Assembly (NCBI GenBank): GCA_964402925.1
Contig: CAYOED010000004.1
Location: 24,612-88,611 of the forward strand
Reading direction: 5' to 3'
Length of the DNA stretch: 64,000 nt
Source: Suilimivivens sp964402925
GTDB taxonomy: Bacteria; Bacillota; Clostridia; Lachnospirales; Lachnospiraceae
The notes beneath the pieces were generated by a model. It did no database searches and was not told the DNA's origin. It saw nothing but the letters and a program-made list of their open reading frames with translations. The stretch's first letter is position 1, and each line of letters begins with the position of its first letter. A program made the translations under genes and the position numbers. Positions 33,817 through 42,879 of the stretch are shown piece after piece.

Positions 33817-33963
33817 CCTAAATTCTGCATCGAATTATAACGAAGGATTCACCCCTCTGTAAACACTGGGATACAAAAATGCATAGTTACAATTCGGTTA
33901 TAACGAGACATGCTTCAAAACCTTGTAAATACTGGCTCGTTATAATTTTTTGCAGAATTTAGG
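33817..33963. repeat. Long hairpin with internal direct repeats (type C)
   Basis: The outer arms CCTAAATTCTGCA plus AATTATAACGA (33817-33843) pair with TCGTTATAATT plus TGCAGAATTTAGG (33937-33963). Inside are two direct repeats of about 36 bp, each with TTATAACGA and, about 20 bp later, GTAAACACTGG or GTAAATACTGG. It lies 15 bp after the DUF3892 stop and is unrelated in sequence to the other hairpins. It may act as a terminator-like tail or be a decayed mobile element. Confidence 0.6.
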
Positions 33964-34024
33964 TTATAAATTCCTCCGCCCAATTCCTATTTATCGTCTG
34001 AAATGATTCAAACCTCATGTATTC

Positions 34025-35035
34025 TCAATTACTAAAAAACTCAATTATCATATTCATGACATCCGCATCATGTTCCCTATACAATTCCTTATCAATGGGC
34101 GGCGCCGGATTTTGATCCGCATACGCCAGTGCAGCATCAGTCAGAAAGTAGTTATAGTGACCGTTGTGATTTTCCTCATCCATAAGCACAAATATGCAAT
34201 TCGGATTAATAATTTCAATTTGCTTGTCATAAATCGGACTCTTTCCGCCATAAAATGAATCTTCTTCCGCACTGATCACCAAAACAGGGATTGACACCGA
34301 ATTAATTCCGTCAACAGCGGACAAATCTTTGTCATCACCATATTTCAGATTGATGAACAGGGAGTTGAACGGTTTTACAATCGGATAGAATATTCCCGTG
34401 TAGCGTTTTACCGAATACTGCCACTGCTCTTTGGGCGTATCAAAACCAGACGCTGCAACGACCTTCGCAATGTTATGTTTATACTGAAGCTCTGCACAAA
34501 CTGCATAGGCTCCCATACTATGACCAAAAAGATAGATTGGCATGTCCCCAAATCTTTCATCTGTCTCAATGTAATCAAGAAGTGCATCAATGTCGTAGAC
34601 ACTCTGAGTATAGCCTTTCATACTGTTGCCACTGCTTGTGTAACAACCAGTATAATCAAGACATACAACCGTGTATCCGGCATCGATAAAATATCGTATT
34701 TCATAAAGTTTGATATCATTGGCATCTCTGTGTCCAGGTGCCACCACTATCAATCCTTTCGCATCATCAACCTCATAAAAAAATGAAGAAATAGCATTTT
34801 TCCCGGATTGCACAATCACCTGCTCACGCGGATATTTGTCCTTGTCAATATCATCATAAACAAGATTATGGTCTGAATCATATTTATCATAATCTGCTCT
34901 TGAAAAAACCACCATATGAGCTATTGCAACACCACTAAATATCAGCACCGGCACAGCAACTAAACAAATAATTATTATCCTGATTATTCTTTTTATTGCT
35001 TTATTTATAGACAACATTTTACTCATTCCATTCAT
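34025..35035 (-). CDS. Membrane-anchored alpha/beta hydrolase
   Basis: 336 residues. One N-terminal helix (IIRIIIICLVAVPVLIFSGV, about 17-36) anchors an alpha/beta hydrolase domain. The oxyanion region is LIVVAPGHRDAND, the nucleophile elbow is FGHSMGAYA (Ser about 172), the acid is in ISAEEDSFYGGKS, and the late histidine is in ENHNGHYNYF. It probably acts outside the membrane on an ester, amide or lipid substrate that cannot be named. The ribosome site is weak at the first ATG; internal ATGs at codons 4 and 7 are alternatives. Confidence 0.78.
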   Translation of the reverse strand: MNGMSKMLSINKAIKRIIRIIIICLVAVPVLIFSGVAIAHMVVFSRADYDKYDSDHNLVYDDIDKDKYPREQVIVQSGKNAISSFFYEVDDAKGLIVVAPGHRDANDIKLYEIRYFIDAGYTVVCLDYTGCYTSSGNSMKGYTQSVYDIDALLDYIETDERFGDMPIYLFGHSMGAYAVCAELQYKHNIAKVVAASGFDTPKEQWQYSVKRYTGIFYPIVKPFNSLFINLKYGDDKDLSAVDGINSVSIPVLVISAEEDSFYGGKSPIYDKQIEIINPNCIFVLMDEENHNGHYNYFLTDAALAYADQNPAPPIDKELYREHDADVMNMIIEFFSN

Positions 35036-35114
35036 TCTCAGAAAAATTCTGCTTCGTCACTCTCAACAGCAAGAACATTATACCATACCGGTCAATGTAA
35101 TTCATCCTTATTTC

Positions 35115-37463
35115 TTATCTGCCGGAGATTGTATCCACAACGGACATATTCCAAATCCTTTTTGCCGGACTGTAAATTGCAAGCACTAGGGAACCCAGCA
35201 CCACAACCACAATTATGCACAGGGGAATTACCGGGAAATACCATTCCGTTCCCCATCTGAACGTGACCAGTTTTTCAAAGCAAAACCTGTTTAAAGGCAG
35301 TCCTGCCCCGCAGCCAATCAGCACACCCCATGCTCCATAAGTTATCGCTTCCGCCGCTACCATTTTAAGCATCTGCACACTGTCCATCCCCACTGCTCGC
35401 ATAGCGCCGTATTGGCGGAGGCGGGCGGAAACGCTCATGGCAATGCTGTTCATGATGTGAAAAGCAGAAATCAGGGATATCACTCCAAGGAATCCATAGA
35501 TAAAAAGCCTGAATGACCAAACGGCTCCTTTTACCTCCTCATTGCTGAGACGGCGGTCGGAAAAATTCGTATTTTCCCCTCCCATATCACGGATTCTCTG
35601 CGCAATATCATCACCGGCGTTGCGTGTCAGCTGAACGTCAATAATGGTATAATCTTTCTTTCCTGTCAGATTTGTAAAGGTTTCCTCTGAACAGATTAAT
35701 ATTTCCTCCCCATCAGATGAATCAAACGGACAATAACTTAATATCCCTGAAACAATCAGCTGCGCTTCTCCCTCTTCCTGGCTTACCGCCACACTTTCAC
35801 CTACCGTCAGGGAATTTTCTCCATGGTAAACTGCCAGAACACCTTCCCCTTCCTTCACCCCGGAAAAAGAACCCTCTATCAGCAGATCCTTTGCCCATGC
35901 CAACTGGTAAGTTTCGTAGGATATCAAACATGCCTGTTTAGAATCAGTCTGTGTCCGGATTGGCACATCATAGGCAAAGCTTCTTCCGTATGCACGTTTC
36001 ACACCGTCCATCGCCATCAGTTCATTGGTCAATCCTCTGTCTATGGAACAGGTGTTGTCAGAACTTACAATAGAAACATCCGGTGCTGAGGGTTTCAGCG
36101 GGTTCACGGCATGCTTCATAAAGTCTACCGCTACCGAGAAAGTCAAAAAAAGGATGATGCTAAATGCAAAAGAGCAGCTCATCAGAATAAAGTTTTTTCG
36201 GCTGCCCAGCGCATGATGAACGCCCAGTGCAGTTTCTATCCTGTAAAAGTGTGTATTGGCAGCTTTTTTAATCTGCCTCCGCTGTGAAGCATTCCCAGAC
36301 ACAGCCATAAGGGGCGATACCCCTGCAGCTTTTTTTGCCGGACTGCCTGCTGCCAGGCAAACAGTAATAACGCCGATCATACTTCCCATAATCAGCCCAA
36401 TAAAACTGATTCCAAAGTATGGCATCCCCCCAAAATAACTTGGACTTAAAACTCTGAGCAATGCACTAAGGATCCATACAATCACCGTGCCAAGCAAAGC
36501 CCCGGTCGGTACCGCTGATTTACACCAACACAACGCTTCTCTTCTTACAAAGCGGATCACCTGCTTTGGAGAAGCCCCCAGACAACGGAGCATCCCAAAA
36601 AACGCGGTACGTTGCGCAACGTTGCTGTTTAAACTGCCGGTTATCATCAATATCCCTGCAACGGAAACCAAAAATGCCAAAATCAGGGCAACCCCATAAA
36701 TTGCCATCATGCTTACATCCTGACTCTGTCCCATAGTGGCAAGCAGTAATTCGTTTTTACCTATTCTTTCATCCGATATCTGAAACTGCTTTTGTATTTC
36801 GCTAATCTCCTTTTGGATGTTGCACCACGGGGAAAACTTTACATAGAGAAAAGAATCATGATTATCCTCCGCCCCTGTCAGCGACAATTTCCTGAAATCC
36901 TCTGTTTTCAGCACCAGACCATAAACATCCTTCTGTGCCAGCATAGGAATCTGACCCAAAAATCCGGTGATGTGATACACCGTTTGAGAACCGTCAGGCG
37001 CCATGAGCGAAATTTCATCTCCCAGACTTAAGGAAAGTCTGTCTTTCATATTTTGATCTATTACCGCATCACCTTCCTCAGTCGGGAAACTACCCTCCAC
37101 AAGCTGAGCCGTGGGGAAAATCCTCAACGCACTTTCATCCATTCCTATAATGACTGTTTCTGTGCCTTCCACCTGATAATGCATACTGAGCCTGTAATTC
37201 AGTGTATTATAGCGGGTACAGGCAAGTACTTTGGGTCTTTGACTAATTAATGCAGTCTCTTCATCACTCATGCTGCGAAATCCCGCATGCCACTCCCCAT
37301 AGTTTATTTTTGCCTGTGTGTTCTGACTGCGTATCTCCATATCCGCCATTCCGAAAATCGCCGTTACCAGAAATACGCTTAAAATAATACACAGCCGGAC
37401 CATACGGCTCTGCCTTTTGTGAACCTTCTGGGAGATTGATACAAGGTCAAGATAATTTTTCAT
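35115..37463 (-). CDS. ABC transporter permease with two FtsX domains
   Basis: 782 residues. The N-terminal helix is followed by a MacB-type periplasmic-like domain, three helices of the first FtsX unit (about 275-390), a fourth helix near 430-450, a second outside domain, and the last FtsX unit (about 650-775, with ARLRQYGAMRAVGMDSVQML). Ten helices with two outside domains are typical of exporters for lipids or antimicrobial peptides. The ATG at 37463 lies behind GGGAGGTAAGGCAC, overlapping the ATPase gene by 17 bp. It forms one unit with the ATPase and the upstream two-component system. Confidence 0.85.
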   Translation of the reverse strand: MKNYLDLVSISQKVHKRQSRMVRLCIILSVFLVTAIFGMADMEIRSQNTQAKINYGEWHAGFRSMSDEETALISQRPKVLACTRYNTLNYRLSMHYQVEGTETVIIGMDESALRIFPTAQLVEGSFPTEEGDAVIDQNMKDRLSLSLGDEISLMAPDGSQTVYHITGFLGQIPMLAQKDVYGLVLKTEDFRKLSLTGAEDNHDSFLYVKFSPWCNIQKEISEIQKQFQISDERIGKNELLLATMGQSQDVSMMAIYGVALILAFLVSVAGILMITGSLNSNVAQRTAFFGMLRCLGASPKQVIRFVRREALCWCKSAVPTGALLGTVIVWILSALLRVLSPSYFGGMPYFGISFIGLIMGSMIGVITVCLAAGSPAKKAAGVSPLMAVSGNASQRRQIKKAANTHFYRIETALGVHHALGSRKNFILMSCSFAFSIILFLTFSVAVDFMKHAVNPLKPSAPDVSIVSSDNTCSIDRGLTNELMAMDGVKRAYGRSFAYDVPIRTQTDSKQACLISYETYQLAWAKDLLIEGSFSGVKEGEGVLAVYHGENSLTVGESVAVSQEEGEAQLIVSGILSYCPFDSSDGEEILICSEETFTNLTGKKDYTIIDVQLTRNAGDDIAQRIRDMGGENTNFSDRRLSNEEVKGAVWSFRLFIYGFLGVISLISAFHIMNSIAMSVSARLRQYGAMRAVGMDSVQMLKMVAAEAITYGAWGVLIGCGAGLPLNRFCFEKLVTFRWGTEWYFPVIPLCIIVVVVLGSLVLAIYSPAKRIWNMSVVDTISGR

Positions 37464-38142
37464 GTGCCTTACCTCCCATATCTTTAAGACAGCCATCCGT
37501 GACACGCAGTACCCTGTCCGCATCCGATGCCAGATTGTCGTTATGAGTGATCATCAAAATCGTCTGCCTGTAATGGCGCGCCGCCCTAATCAATAAGTCC
37601 ATAACGTCCCGGCTGCTTTTCGAATCCAGATTCCCGGTAGGCTCATCCGCCAAAATCAGCATTGGCTGCATGATCAGCGCTCTTCCGATTGCCACCCTCT
37701 GCTGCTGACCGCCGGATAACTGACTTGGCAAATGCTTCCTTCTTTCGCTCAACCCCAGCATCCCAAGCAATTCCTCTATTTTTCCCTTATCAGGTCTCTG
37801 ATGATCAAGCAATAGCGGAAATGCAATATTCTGCTCTACATTAAGCTCTTCAATCAGATGAAATGCCTGAAAAATAAAACCGATATTTCTCCTCCTGAAA
37901 ACCGTCCTCTCTTTCTCATTAAGCGCAAACAAATCCATTCCGTCTAAAAGAACCTTACCCAAAGTAGGTGTATCCAGTCCTCCGACACAATTAAGCAGTG
38001 TGCTCTTTCCAGAGCCGGATTCGCCCACCACCGCAGCGAACTCTCCCTTCTCCATGGAAAAACTCACATTCTGCAGCGCCTTCACCTGTCCTTCTCCCTG
38101 CCCATAAATCTTACTTAAATTCTGCACCTTCAATACTTCCAT
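37447..38142 (-). CDS. ABC transporter ATP-binding protein (MacB/LolD type)
   Basis: 231 residues. Walker A GESGSGKST (about 40), signature LSGGQQQR, Walker B LILADEPTGNLD and the H-loop ILMITHNDN are all present. The TGNLDSKS continuation is typical of the MacB/BceA subfamily that serves FtsX-type permeases. The start is ATG 38142 behind AGGAGGTGCCGGGGAAC. It overlaps the permease gene and probably drives efflux or resistance to peptides under control of the adjacent kinase and regulator. Confidence 0.9.
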   Translation of the reverse strand: MEVLKVQNLSKIYGQGEGQVKALQNVSFSMEKGEFAAVVGESGSGKSTLLNCVGGLDTPTLGKVLLDGMDLFALNEKERTVFRRRNIGFIFQAFHLIEELNVEQNIAFPLLLDHQRPDKGKIEELLGMLGLSERRKHLPSQLSGGQQQRVAIGRALIMQPMLILADEPTGNLDSKSSRDVMDLLIRAARHYRQTILMITHNDNLASDADRVLRVTDGCLKDMGGKAHEKLS

Positions 38143-38277
38143 GTTCCCCGGCACCTCCTGTTTTGCATTTTTTATAGGAAACAGCATAAATTATTTGCCG
38201 TTGGCTATAAGTATAGCGCGCTCATCTTACAAGCAGGTGAAAGGCAGCTTACAATTTCGTAAGATATTCTTGATTCC

Positions 38278-39507
38278 TCATGCCGGCAGCGTCATCGTGA
38301 ACACAGTTCCTTCCCCTGCTCTGCTTTGCACCGACAATACTCCGCCTTGTCCCTCTACAATAGACTTTGCCAAAGGAAGTCCCAAACCGATTCCGGTTCC
38401 GCTTCCTTTTCCCTTCGAGGTACGATAAAAGCGCTTAAAAATATGGTAAATGTCTTTCTCATCAATTCCTTTTCCATTGTCCTTAAATGACACCCTTGTC
38501 ATTTCCGGGAACTGTTCCCATGACACGAGGATCCGTCCGCCCTTTTCCGTATAGTCCAACGCATTTTTCACCAGATTTCCCATTGCCTCACTGGTCCACT
38601 GAAGATCACAATTCACAAAGGCTCCATCCTCACCCGTAAGTACAATTTCTTTCCCCTCTTCCTCCGCTCTCACCCAAAGCTCCGACACTGCCCTGGAAAC
38701 CACGTCCGCCAAAAGCCAGCTTTGCTTTTCAAAAACAACTGCCCCGGCATCCAGTCTTGTAACCTTGAGCAAGACTTGAATCAGTTCTTCCACCCGCTCA
38801 AGGGCAGTCGAAGTTTTCTTTGAAAATGCAAGCACAGCCTCTTTATTTTCCGCATCTGACTCTATAATCTCATTATACATAGTAAGGGCAGAAAGCGGTG
38901 TTTTGAGCTGGTGGGAAATATCAGAAATAGTGTCTTTTAAGAAATCCTTTGCCCGTACAGCCTCTTCATTTCCGGCGGCCAATGCATTGGCAAGACCATC
39001 GATCTTCCCAAAAAGCCTGTAAAGACAGCCCTCATCCATCCGGGGAAGATGCTCCGTAAAGTCTCCTTGCATAAACTGCTCTATGATCCTGATTGCCTGA
39101 TAATAAATTCTTTCCCTTGCAGAAAGAAATGAGCCTGCCAGAGCCAGAATACTAATCCACAAAAATAAAAAGAGCCCGGCAAGCAGTATCCCCGTTCCCT
39201 TCTGTATCCTAAAAATATCCGGTATAAAAAATATTTCCGTTTCCTCGCTGATTCCTATGCGCGTAAGCAAATCAATTCCTTTTTCTGTAATCTCTTCTTC
39301 TGCAAAAGCATTTGCGATTACCGCCTCGCTTACTCCCTGCTCTATAAGGGAAGAAACGACACATCTATCATGTTTCAAGGCAGTTTGCTTGATTTGATAT
39401 CCGTTTACAACCCATATTGCCATGGCAAAAACCGATGCCGCCGCCAGTATGACCGCCAGACAATAAAAGAATCTTTTCTGCTCCTCATCCCTCAAAAACC
39501 CCATCAT
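38278..39507 (-). CDS. Sensor histidine kinase (HisKA/HATPase)
   Basis: 409 residues. Two membrane helices (about 14-34 and 102-125) flank a 65-residue outside loop. A HAMP-like linker is followed by the H box ISDISHQLKTPLSAL (His about 214), N box NLVKNALDYT, then DNGKGIDEKD and GTGIGLGLPLAKS. The start is ATG 39507 with GGAGG seven bases upstream; it overlaps the regulator stop by 4 bp. With the regulator and the ABC exporter downstream it forms a sensing and efflux module. Confidence 0.88.
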   Translation of the reverse strand: MMGFLRDEEQKRFFYCLAVILAAASVFAMAIWVVNGYQIKQTALKHDRCVVSSLIEQGVSEAVIANAFAEEEITEKGIDLLTRIGISEETEIFFIPDIFRIQKGTGILLAGLFLFLWISILALAGSFLSARERIYYQAIRIIEQFMQGDFTEHLPRMDEGCLYRLFGKIDGLANALAAGNEEAVRAKDFLKDTISDISHQLKTPLSALTMYNEIIESDAENKEAVLAFSKKTSTALERVEELIQVLLKVTRLDAGAVVFEKQSWLLADVVSRAVSELWVRAEEEGKEIVLTGEDGAFVNCDLQWTSEAMGNLVKNALDYTEKGGRILVSWEQFPEMTRVSFKDNGKGIDEKDIYHIFKRFYRTSKGKGSGTGIGLGLPLAKSIVEGQGGVLSVQSRAGEGTVFTMTLPA

Positions 39508-40211
39508 ACCTGTACCTCCTGCCAACAGTACCCAAACCCTCTGGCTGTGATTAAATGCTCCGGCCTGGAAGGGTCTGTTTCTACCTTTTCCCGAAGCCGC
39601 CTGATATATACGGAAAGCGTGTTATCATCCACAAAATTACCGGAGTTGTCCCACAATTCCTCAAAAATAATTTCTCTAGTGACCACTCTGCCGCAGGACC
39701 GCACCAGAAGACAAAGCAGCCTGTACTCCACCTGCGTAAGTTCCAGCTTTTTTCCCTGCAAAAACACCCAGCTCCCCGCAAGATCGATTTCAATATCCCC
39801 ACAGACAAGACTTCTCTGCCGGGTCAGCACATCTTCTTCCCGTGTTACCCCTGCCCTGCGCAGCAATGCACGTATTCTGGAGAGCAACTCTCCCAACTTA
39901 AACGGTTTCCCTATATAATCATCACCGCCGCTGTCTAGCCCCCGGATCACATTCATCTCCTCATCCGAAGCAGTCAGAAAAATAATAGGGACCTGATTCC
40001 CTTGCCCCCTCACCGTTTCGCACACCTCAAAACCTGTACCGTCGGGCAGCGTCACATCCAAAAGCAGCAAATCATATTGACTCCGCAACAAAAGTTCCTT
40101 CGCCTCCCGCACACTTTCCGCCGTTTCTACCGTATATTCATTTTTCTCCAGAGAATAACACAGACCGTCTGCAAGACTTATATCATCTTCTAAAAGTAAA
40201 ATTCTACTCAT
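39504..40211 (-). CDS. OmpR-family response regulator
   Basis: 235 residues. The receiver has LEDDISLADGL, phosphoacceptor LLLLDVTLPDGTG (Asp about 51), the switch Thr in FLTASDEE and GKPFKLGEL. The C-terminal winged helix includes ELTQVEYRLLCLLV and DDNTLSVYIRRLREKVE. It is the first gene of the regulator-kinase-ATPase-permease set. Confidence 0.9.
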   Translation of the reverse strand: MSRILLLEDDISLADGLCYSLEKNEYTVETAESVREAKELLLRSQYDLLLLDVTLPDGTGFEVCETVRGQGNQVPIIFLTASDEEMNVIRGLDSGGDDYIGKPFKLGELLSRIRALLRRAGVTREEDVLTRQRSLVCGDIEIDLAGSWVFLQGKKLELTQVEYRLLCLLVRSCGRVVTREIIFEELWDNSGNFVDDNTLSVYIRRLREKVETDPSRPEHLITARGFGYCWQEVQV

Positions 40212-40412
40212 GTTCTCTTATCCCAGTTCCTCAATTACTGCTTGTGGAATTACTATATCCATTCCCAATTTTGCAAATAACTTTGTTACCTTAATATACA
40301 ACGCATTTGTCACATTATCAATATTAACACACTTAAAAAAATGACAAATTGTACAAATACCGCTTTTGTCACTTTTCCAAAATGGATACAAGTGAGATTC
40401 GTAGAAAGACAC

Positions 40413-40446
40413 TTGATATTCCAAGAAATCTTTCCTGGAATATCAA
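40413..40446. repeat. Perfect 11-bp stem hairpin
   Basis: TTGATATTCCA (40413-40423) and TGGAATATCAA (40436-40446) with a 12-base loop, lying in the intergenic region between the response regulator and the PIN-toxin operon. TTTATTGTTTTTT follows on the plus strand, so it could be a weak terminator, or an operator. Confidence 0.45.
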
Positions 40447-40451
40447 ATTTA

Positions 40452-40481
40452 TTGTTTTTTGAGTATTAGTTTGTTATACTC
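40452..40481 (+). promoter_or_regulatory. Predicted promoter/operator of the PIN toxin-antitoxin operon
   Basis: TTGTTT (40452-40457), 17 bp and TATACT (40475-40480). The inverted repeat GAGTAT-tagtttgtt-ATACTC (40461-40481) overlaps the -10 and would suit autorepression by the toxin-antitoxin complex. Confidence 0.4.
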
Positions 40482-40599
40482 TAATTGAAATTGCATAGAA
40501 TTATAAAATGACAGAAAAAATATTTTGTGTACAGTTAAAATATTTCCATATCACTTTTTAAGTTCATAAATACTGATATAAATGAAAGGATGTGTTTTT

Positions 40600-40830
40600 A
40601 TGGCATATGATACGTTAATCAGAGAAGCGAAAGACCTTCCCGAAGATATGATAGAGCAGGTAATTGAATTTATGAGATTTTTGAAATACGCATCGAAAAA
40701 GGAACAGACAAATCATTCTATAAATAATAATATTACATTTCACAGATCAATAAATCCGTTAGCGGATGATTTTATTTCTATTTCAGAGGATTTTGACGAA
40801 ACACCAGAATGTTTTAAGGAGTATATATAA
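40600..40830 (+). CDS. DUF2281-like antitoxin
   Basis: 76 residues from ATG 40600 (AAGGA upstream); an ATG six codons earlier is possible. The N-terminal LIREAKDLPEDMIEQVIEFM, then RFLKYA, is the DUF2281 pattern found in antitoxins paired with PIN toxins. The acidic C-terminal tail probably binds and inhibits the toxin. Its stop overlaps the toxin ATG (TAATG). Confidence 0.72.
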   Translation: MAYDTLIREAKDLPEDMIEQVIEFMRFLKYASKKEQTNHSINNNITFHRSINPLADDFISISEDFDETPECFKEYI

Positions 40831-41210
40831 TGTATCTATTGGACACAAATGCTCTATTATATTTCCTATATGATAGTGAAAAACTTTCAAAAAAAGCATC
40901 AGACATAATTTACCATAGTAATGCAAAAATCAGTGTAAGCATTGTTTCCATGTGGGAAATCGCGATTAAGTCAAGCATTGGGAAACTGGCAATTAAAAGT
41001 TCCATTTCCAAGATTGCTGAAACTTGCGAAAAAGAGCAATTTGAAATTCTTTCTATAAAACCGTTCCATCTTGACGAAATCGGGCGGCTTCCCACAATTC
41101 ATGGAGACCCATTTGACCGATTAATCATTTCACAGGCTATTTCAGAAAACTTGGTACTTATTACAAAAGACGGAACAATACCGCTGTATAATGTTAAGGT
41201 TTTGTGGTAA
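40830..41210 (+). CDS. PIN-domain toxin (VapC-like ribonuclease)
   Basis: 126 residues. PIN-domain acidic residues are visible: Asp in YLLDTNALLYFL, Glu in VSIVSMWEIAIKSSIGKL, Asp in HGDPFDRLIISQA and the last Asp in LITKDGTIPLY. This is the arrangement of VapC-like toxins that cut tRNA or other RNA with a metal ion. Translation is coupled to the antitoxin by a one-base overlap. The family is known, but the RNA target here is not. Confidence 0.85.
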   Translation: MYLLDTNALLYFLYDSEKLSKKASDIIYHSNAKISVSIVSMWEIAIKSSIGKLAIKSSISKIAETCEKEQFEILSIKPFHLDEIGRLPTIHGDPFDRLIISQAISENLVLITKDGTIPLYNVKVLW

Positions 41211-41261
41211 GGAAAAATCATAACACTTATCATCTATCTGATAGATTTATCCATATATTCA

Positions 41262-41963
41262 TCAATCGCCTTCTGTTAACCCGCATTTCCGATACGCATA
41301 ACTGAAAAGCAGGAGAGCAATCAGCATATTCATGCCAATCACAAGAACACTTTCGAAGCTGACACTGAATGTTCCTATCTTCCCAATCAAAATGTTAATC
41401 TGCTCCGAATAAGCAATCTTTGCAATTTTTTTAATATTTTCATTGAAGGTAGCAATCATGGGCAAGAATGCAAAAACCAGCATCACAGGAACTGTCAGGG
41501 AAGTTGCCATCATCTGATTCCGGCTCAATGTTCCAATTGCCGCCCCTATCAGCATAGATGCTAAAATGCCCACCGCCATGATTCCTAAGAACACTGCCAG
41601 TTCACTTCCTCTATAGCTTCCGGTCATTCCAAGAAACAACGCGCCTGCCATGCAGACCGTCCAGATATAAATTCCTATGCCCAGTAGATATTCTGACGGC
41701 TTCACTCCAGACATCATCAGAACCCTGAGCGTATTCTTTTCTTTTTCCTCCGAAATCACCGCCGCAACACTGACAAGTGGCGCCATCCCGACATACATGG
41801 AAGAAAAAAGATTTACAAAATAATTCTGCGGCAATTCTTCCACTTTAACCAGCTTTTCCATTATAAGTGCCATAATGGGAAACATGACAAACTGGATAAG
41901 GACTTCTTTATTTTTAAATGTATCTTTTATCTGTTTTTGAAAAATCACTGTTACGTTTCTCAT
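41262..41963 (-). CDS. ABC-2 type transporter permease
   Basis: 233 residues with six membrane helices. The N-terminal cytoplasmic segment IFQKQIKDTFKNKEVLIQ leads into the first helix, and VAAVISEEKEKNTLRVLMMS is the conserved coupling region of ABC-2 permeases. It pairs with the ATPase gene 3 bp upstream. Probably an exporter of a peptide or lipid, regulated by the LytTR gene of the same operon. Confidence 0.85.
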   Translation of the reverse strand: MRNVTVIFQKQIKDTFKNKEVLIQFVMFPIMALIMEKLVKVEELPQNYFVNLFSSMYVGMAPLVSVAAVISEEKEKNTLRVLMMSGVKPSEYLLGIGIYIWTVCMAGALFLGMTGSYRGSELAVFLGIMAVGILASMLIGAAIGTLSRNQMMATSLTVPVMLVFAFLPMIATFNENIKKIAKIAYSEQINILIGKIGTFSVSFESVLVIGMNMLIALLLFSYAYRKCGLTEGD

Positions 41964-41966
41964 TAT

Positions 41967-42812
41967 TTATCCAAAACTCCTTCCTGTCAGTTCCATGAAT
42001 ACTGTTTCTAAGCTGGGCTCCGTAGAATGAATGGTCTCCACCATTTCTTCCTCCAGATATTCCCTTATCTGATCCGCGGCCATCTTATTATTGGGAAGCT
42101 CTATCTGCTTTCCGTCATATAAGCGTATATGTAGTTTGTTCTGGTGATTATATCTCCTGCATACTTCCTCCGGCTCACCGTATTCCACAATCTTCCCCTC
42201 ATTAAGCAGCGCCACATGATTGCACAATTTATGTGCTTCCTCCATATTGTGGGTAGTCAAAAATACGGTTGCTCCTCTCCTTTGTTCATCCTGTATCAAT
42301 TTATGAATTTCTGCCGCGGTTGCCGGGTCAAGTCCACTGGTAGGCTCATCTAAGAAAAGCACCTCCGGCTGCGCCATAACTGCTCTTGCCAGTGACAATC
42401 TGCTGCGCATTCCCTTGGACAGCTTCATGACGGGACTCTTTTTATCCCCAAGCAGCCCCACTTTTTTAAGCGCTTCATCCACCTTTTTCCCGGAGACATT
42501 ATAGATTCCGGCAAACACTTTTAAATTGTCATAGCAGGACAGCCGTTCATACAGTCCGAAATTATCCATCATCATTCCAAGTTTTCGGTGTACATCCTGC
42601 GCATGTCTCGTATTACTGCCTAAAAGCATTGCTTCTCCTTCCGTCTGACAAAGCTGCCCGGTCAGGATTTTAATCAGTGTCGTTTTCCCTGCACCGGAAG
42701 GCCCCAGCAGTCCAAAGATCTCGCCTCTTTGAATCTTTAAATCAATTCCCTTAAGGACCTCTTTCTCTGCAAATCGCTGCACAATATGATTCATTTCAAT
42801 TGCATATTCCAT
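41967..42812 (-). CDS. ABC transporter ATP-binding protein (ABC-2 partner)
   Basis: 281 residues. Walker A GPSGAGKTTL, signature LSKGMRSRLSLARA, Walker B VLFLDEPTSGLD and switch FLTTHNMEEA; the C-terminal DUF4162-like tail ends ETVFMELTGRSFG. The start is ATG 42812 with AAAGGAAAAAGGAAG in front. Third gene of a LytTR-DUF3021-ATPase-permease operon, a common self-regulated module in Firmicutes linked to envelope stress or antimicrobial resistance. Confidence 0.88.
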   Translation of the reverse strand: MEYAIEMNHIVQRFAEKEVLKGIDLKIQRGEIFGLLGPSGAGKTTLIKILTGQLCQTEGEAMLLGSNTRHAQDVHRKLGMMMDNFGLYERLSCYDNLKVFAGIYNVSGKKVDEALKKVGLLGDKKSPVMKLSKGMRSRLSLARAVMAQPEVLFLDEPTSGLDPATAAEIHKLIQDEQRRGATVFLTTHNMEEAHKLCNHVALLNEGKIVEYGEPEEVCRRYNHQNKLHIRLYDGKQIELPNNKMAADQIREYLEEEMVETIHSTEPSLETVFMELTGRSFG

Positions 42813-42879
42813 CTTCCTTTTTCCTTTCACTGATTATTGCTATCTAATCCTTCATGTCTTTACATTGCAAGCCCCCTGC

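Noticed and set aside
40218..40424. 68-residue minus-strand ORF ending KLGMDIVIPQAVIEELG, like the N-terminal part of a PIN/DUF3368 toxin
   Set aside because: The start is a TTG inside a hairpin with no ribosome site and only about a third of the domain would be present. It could be a relic, but the evidence is too weak to list.
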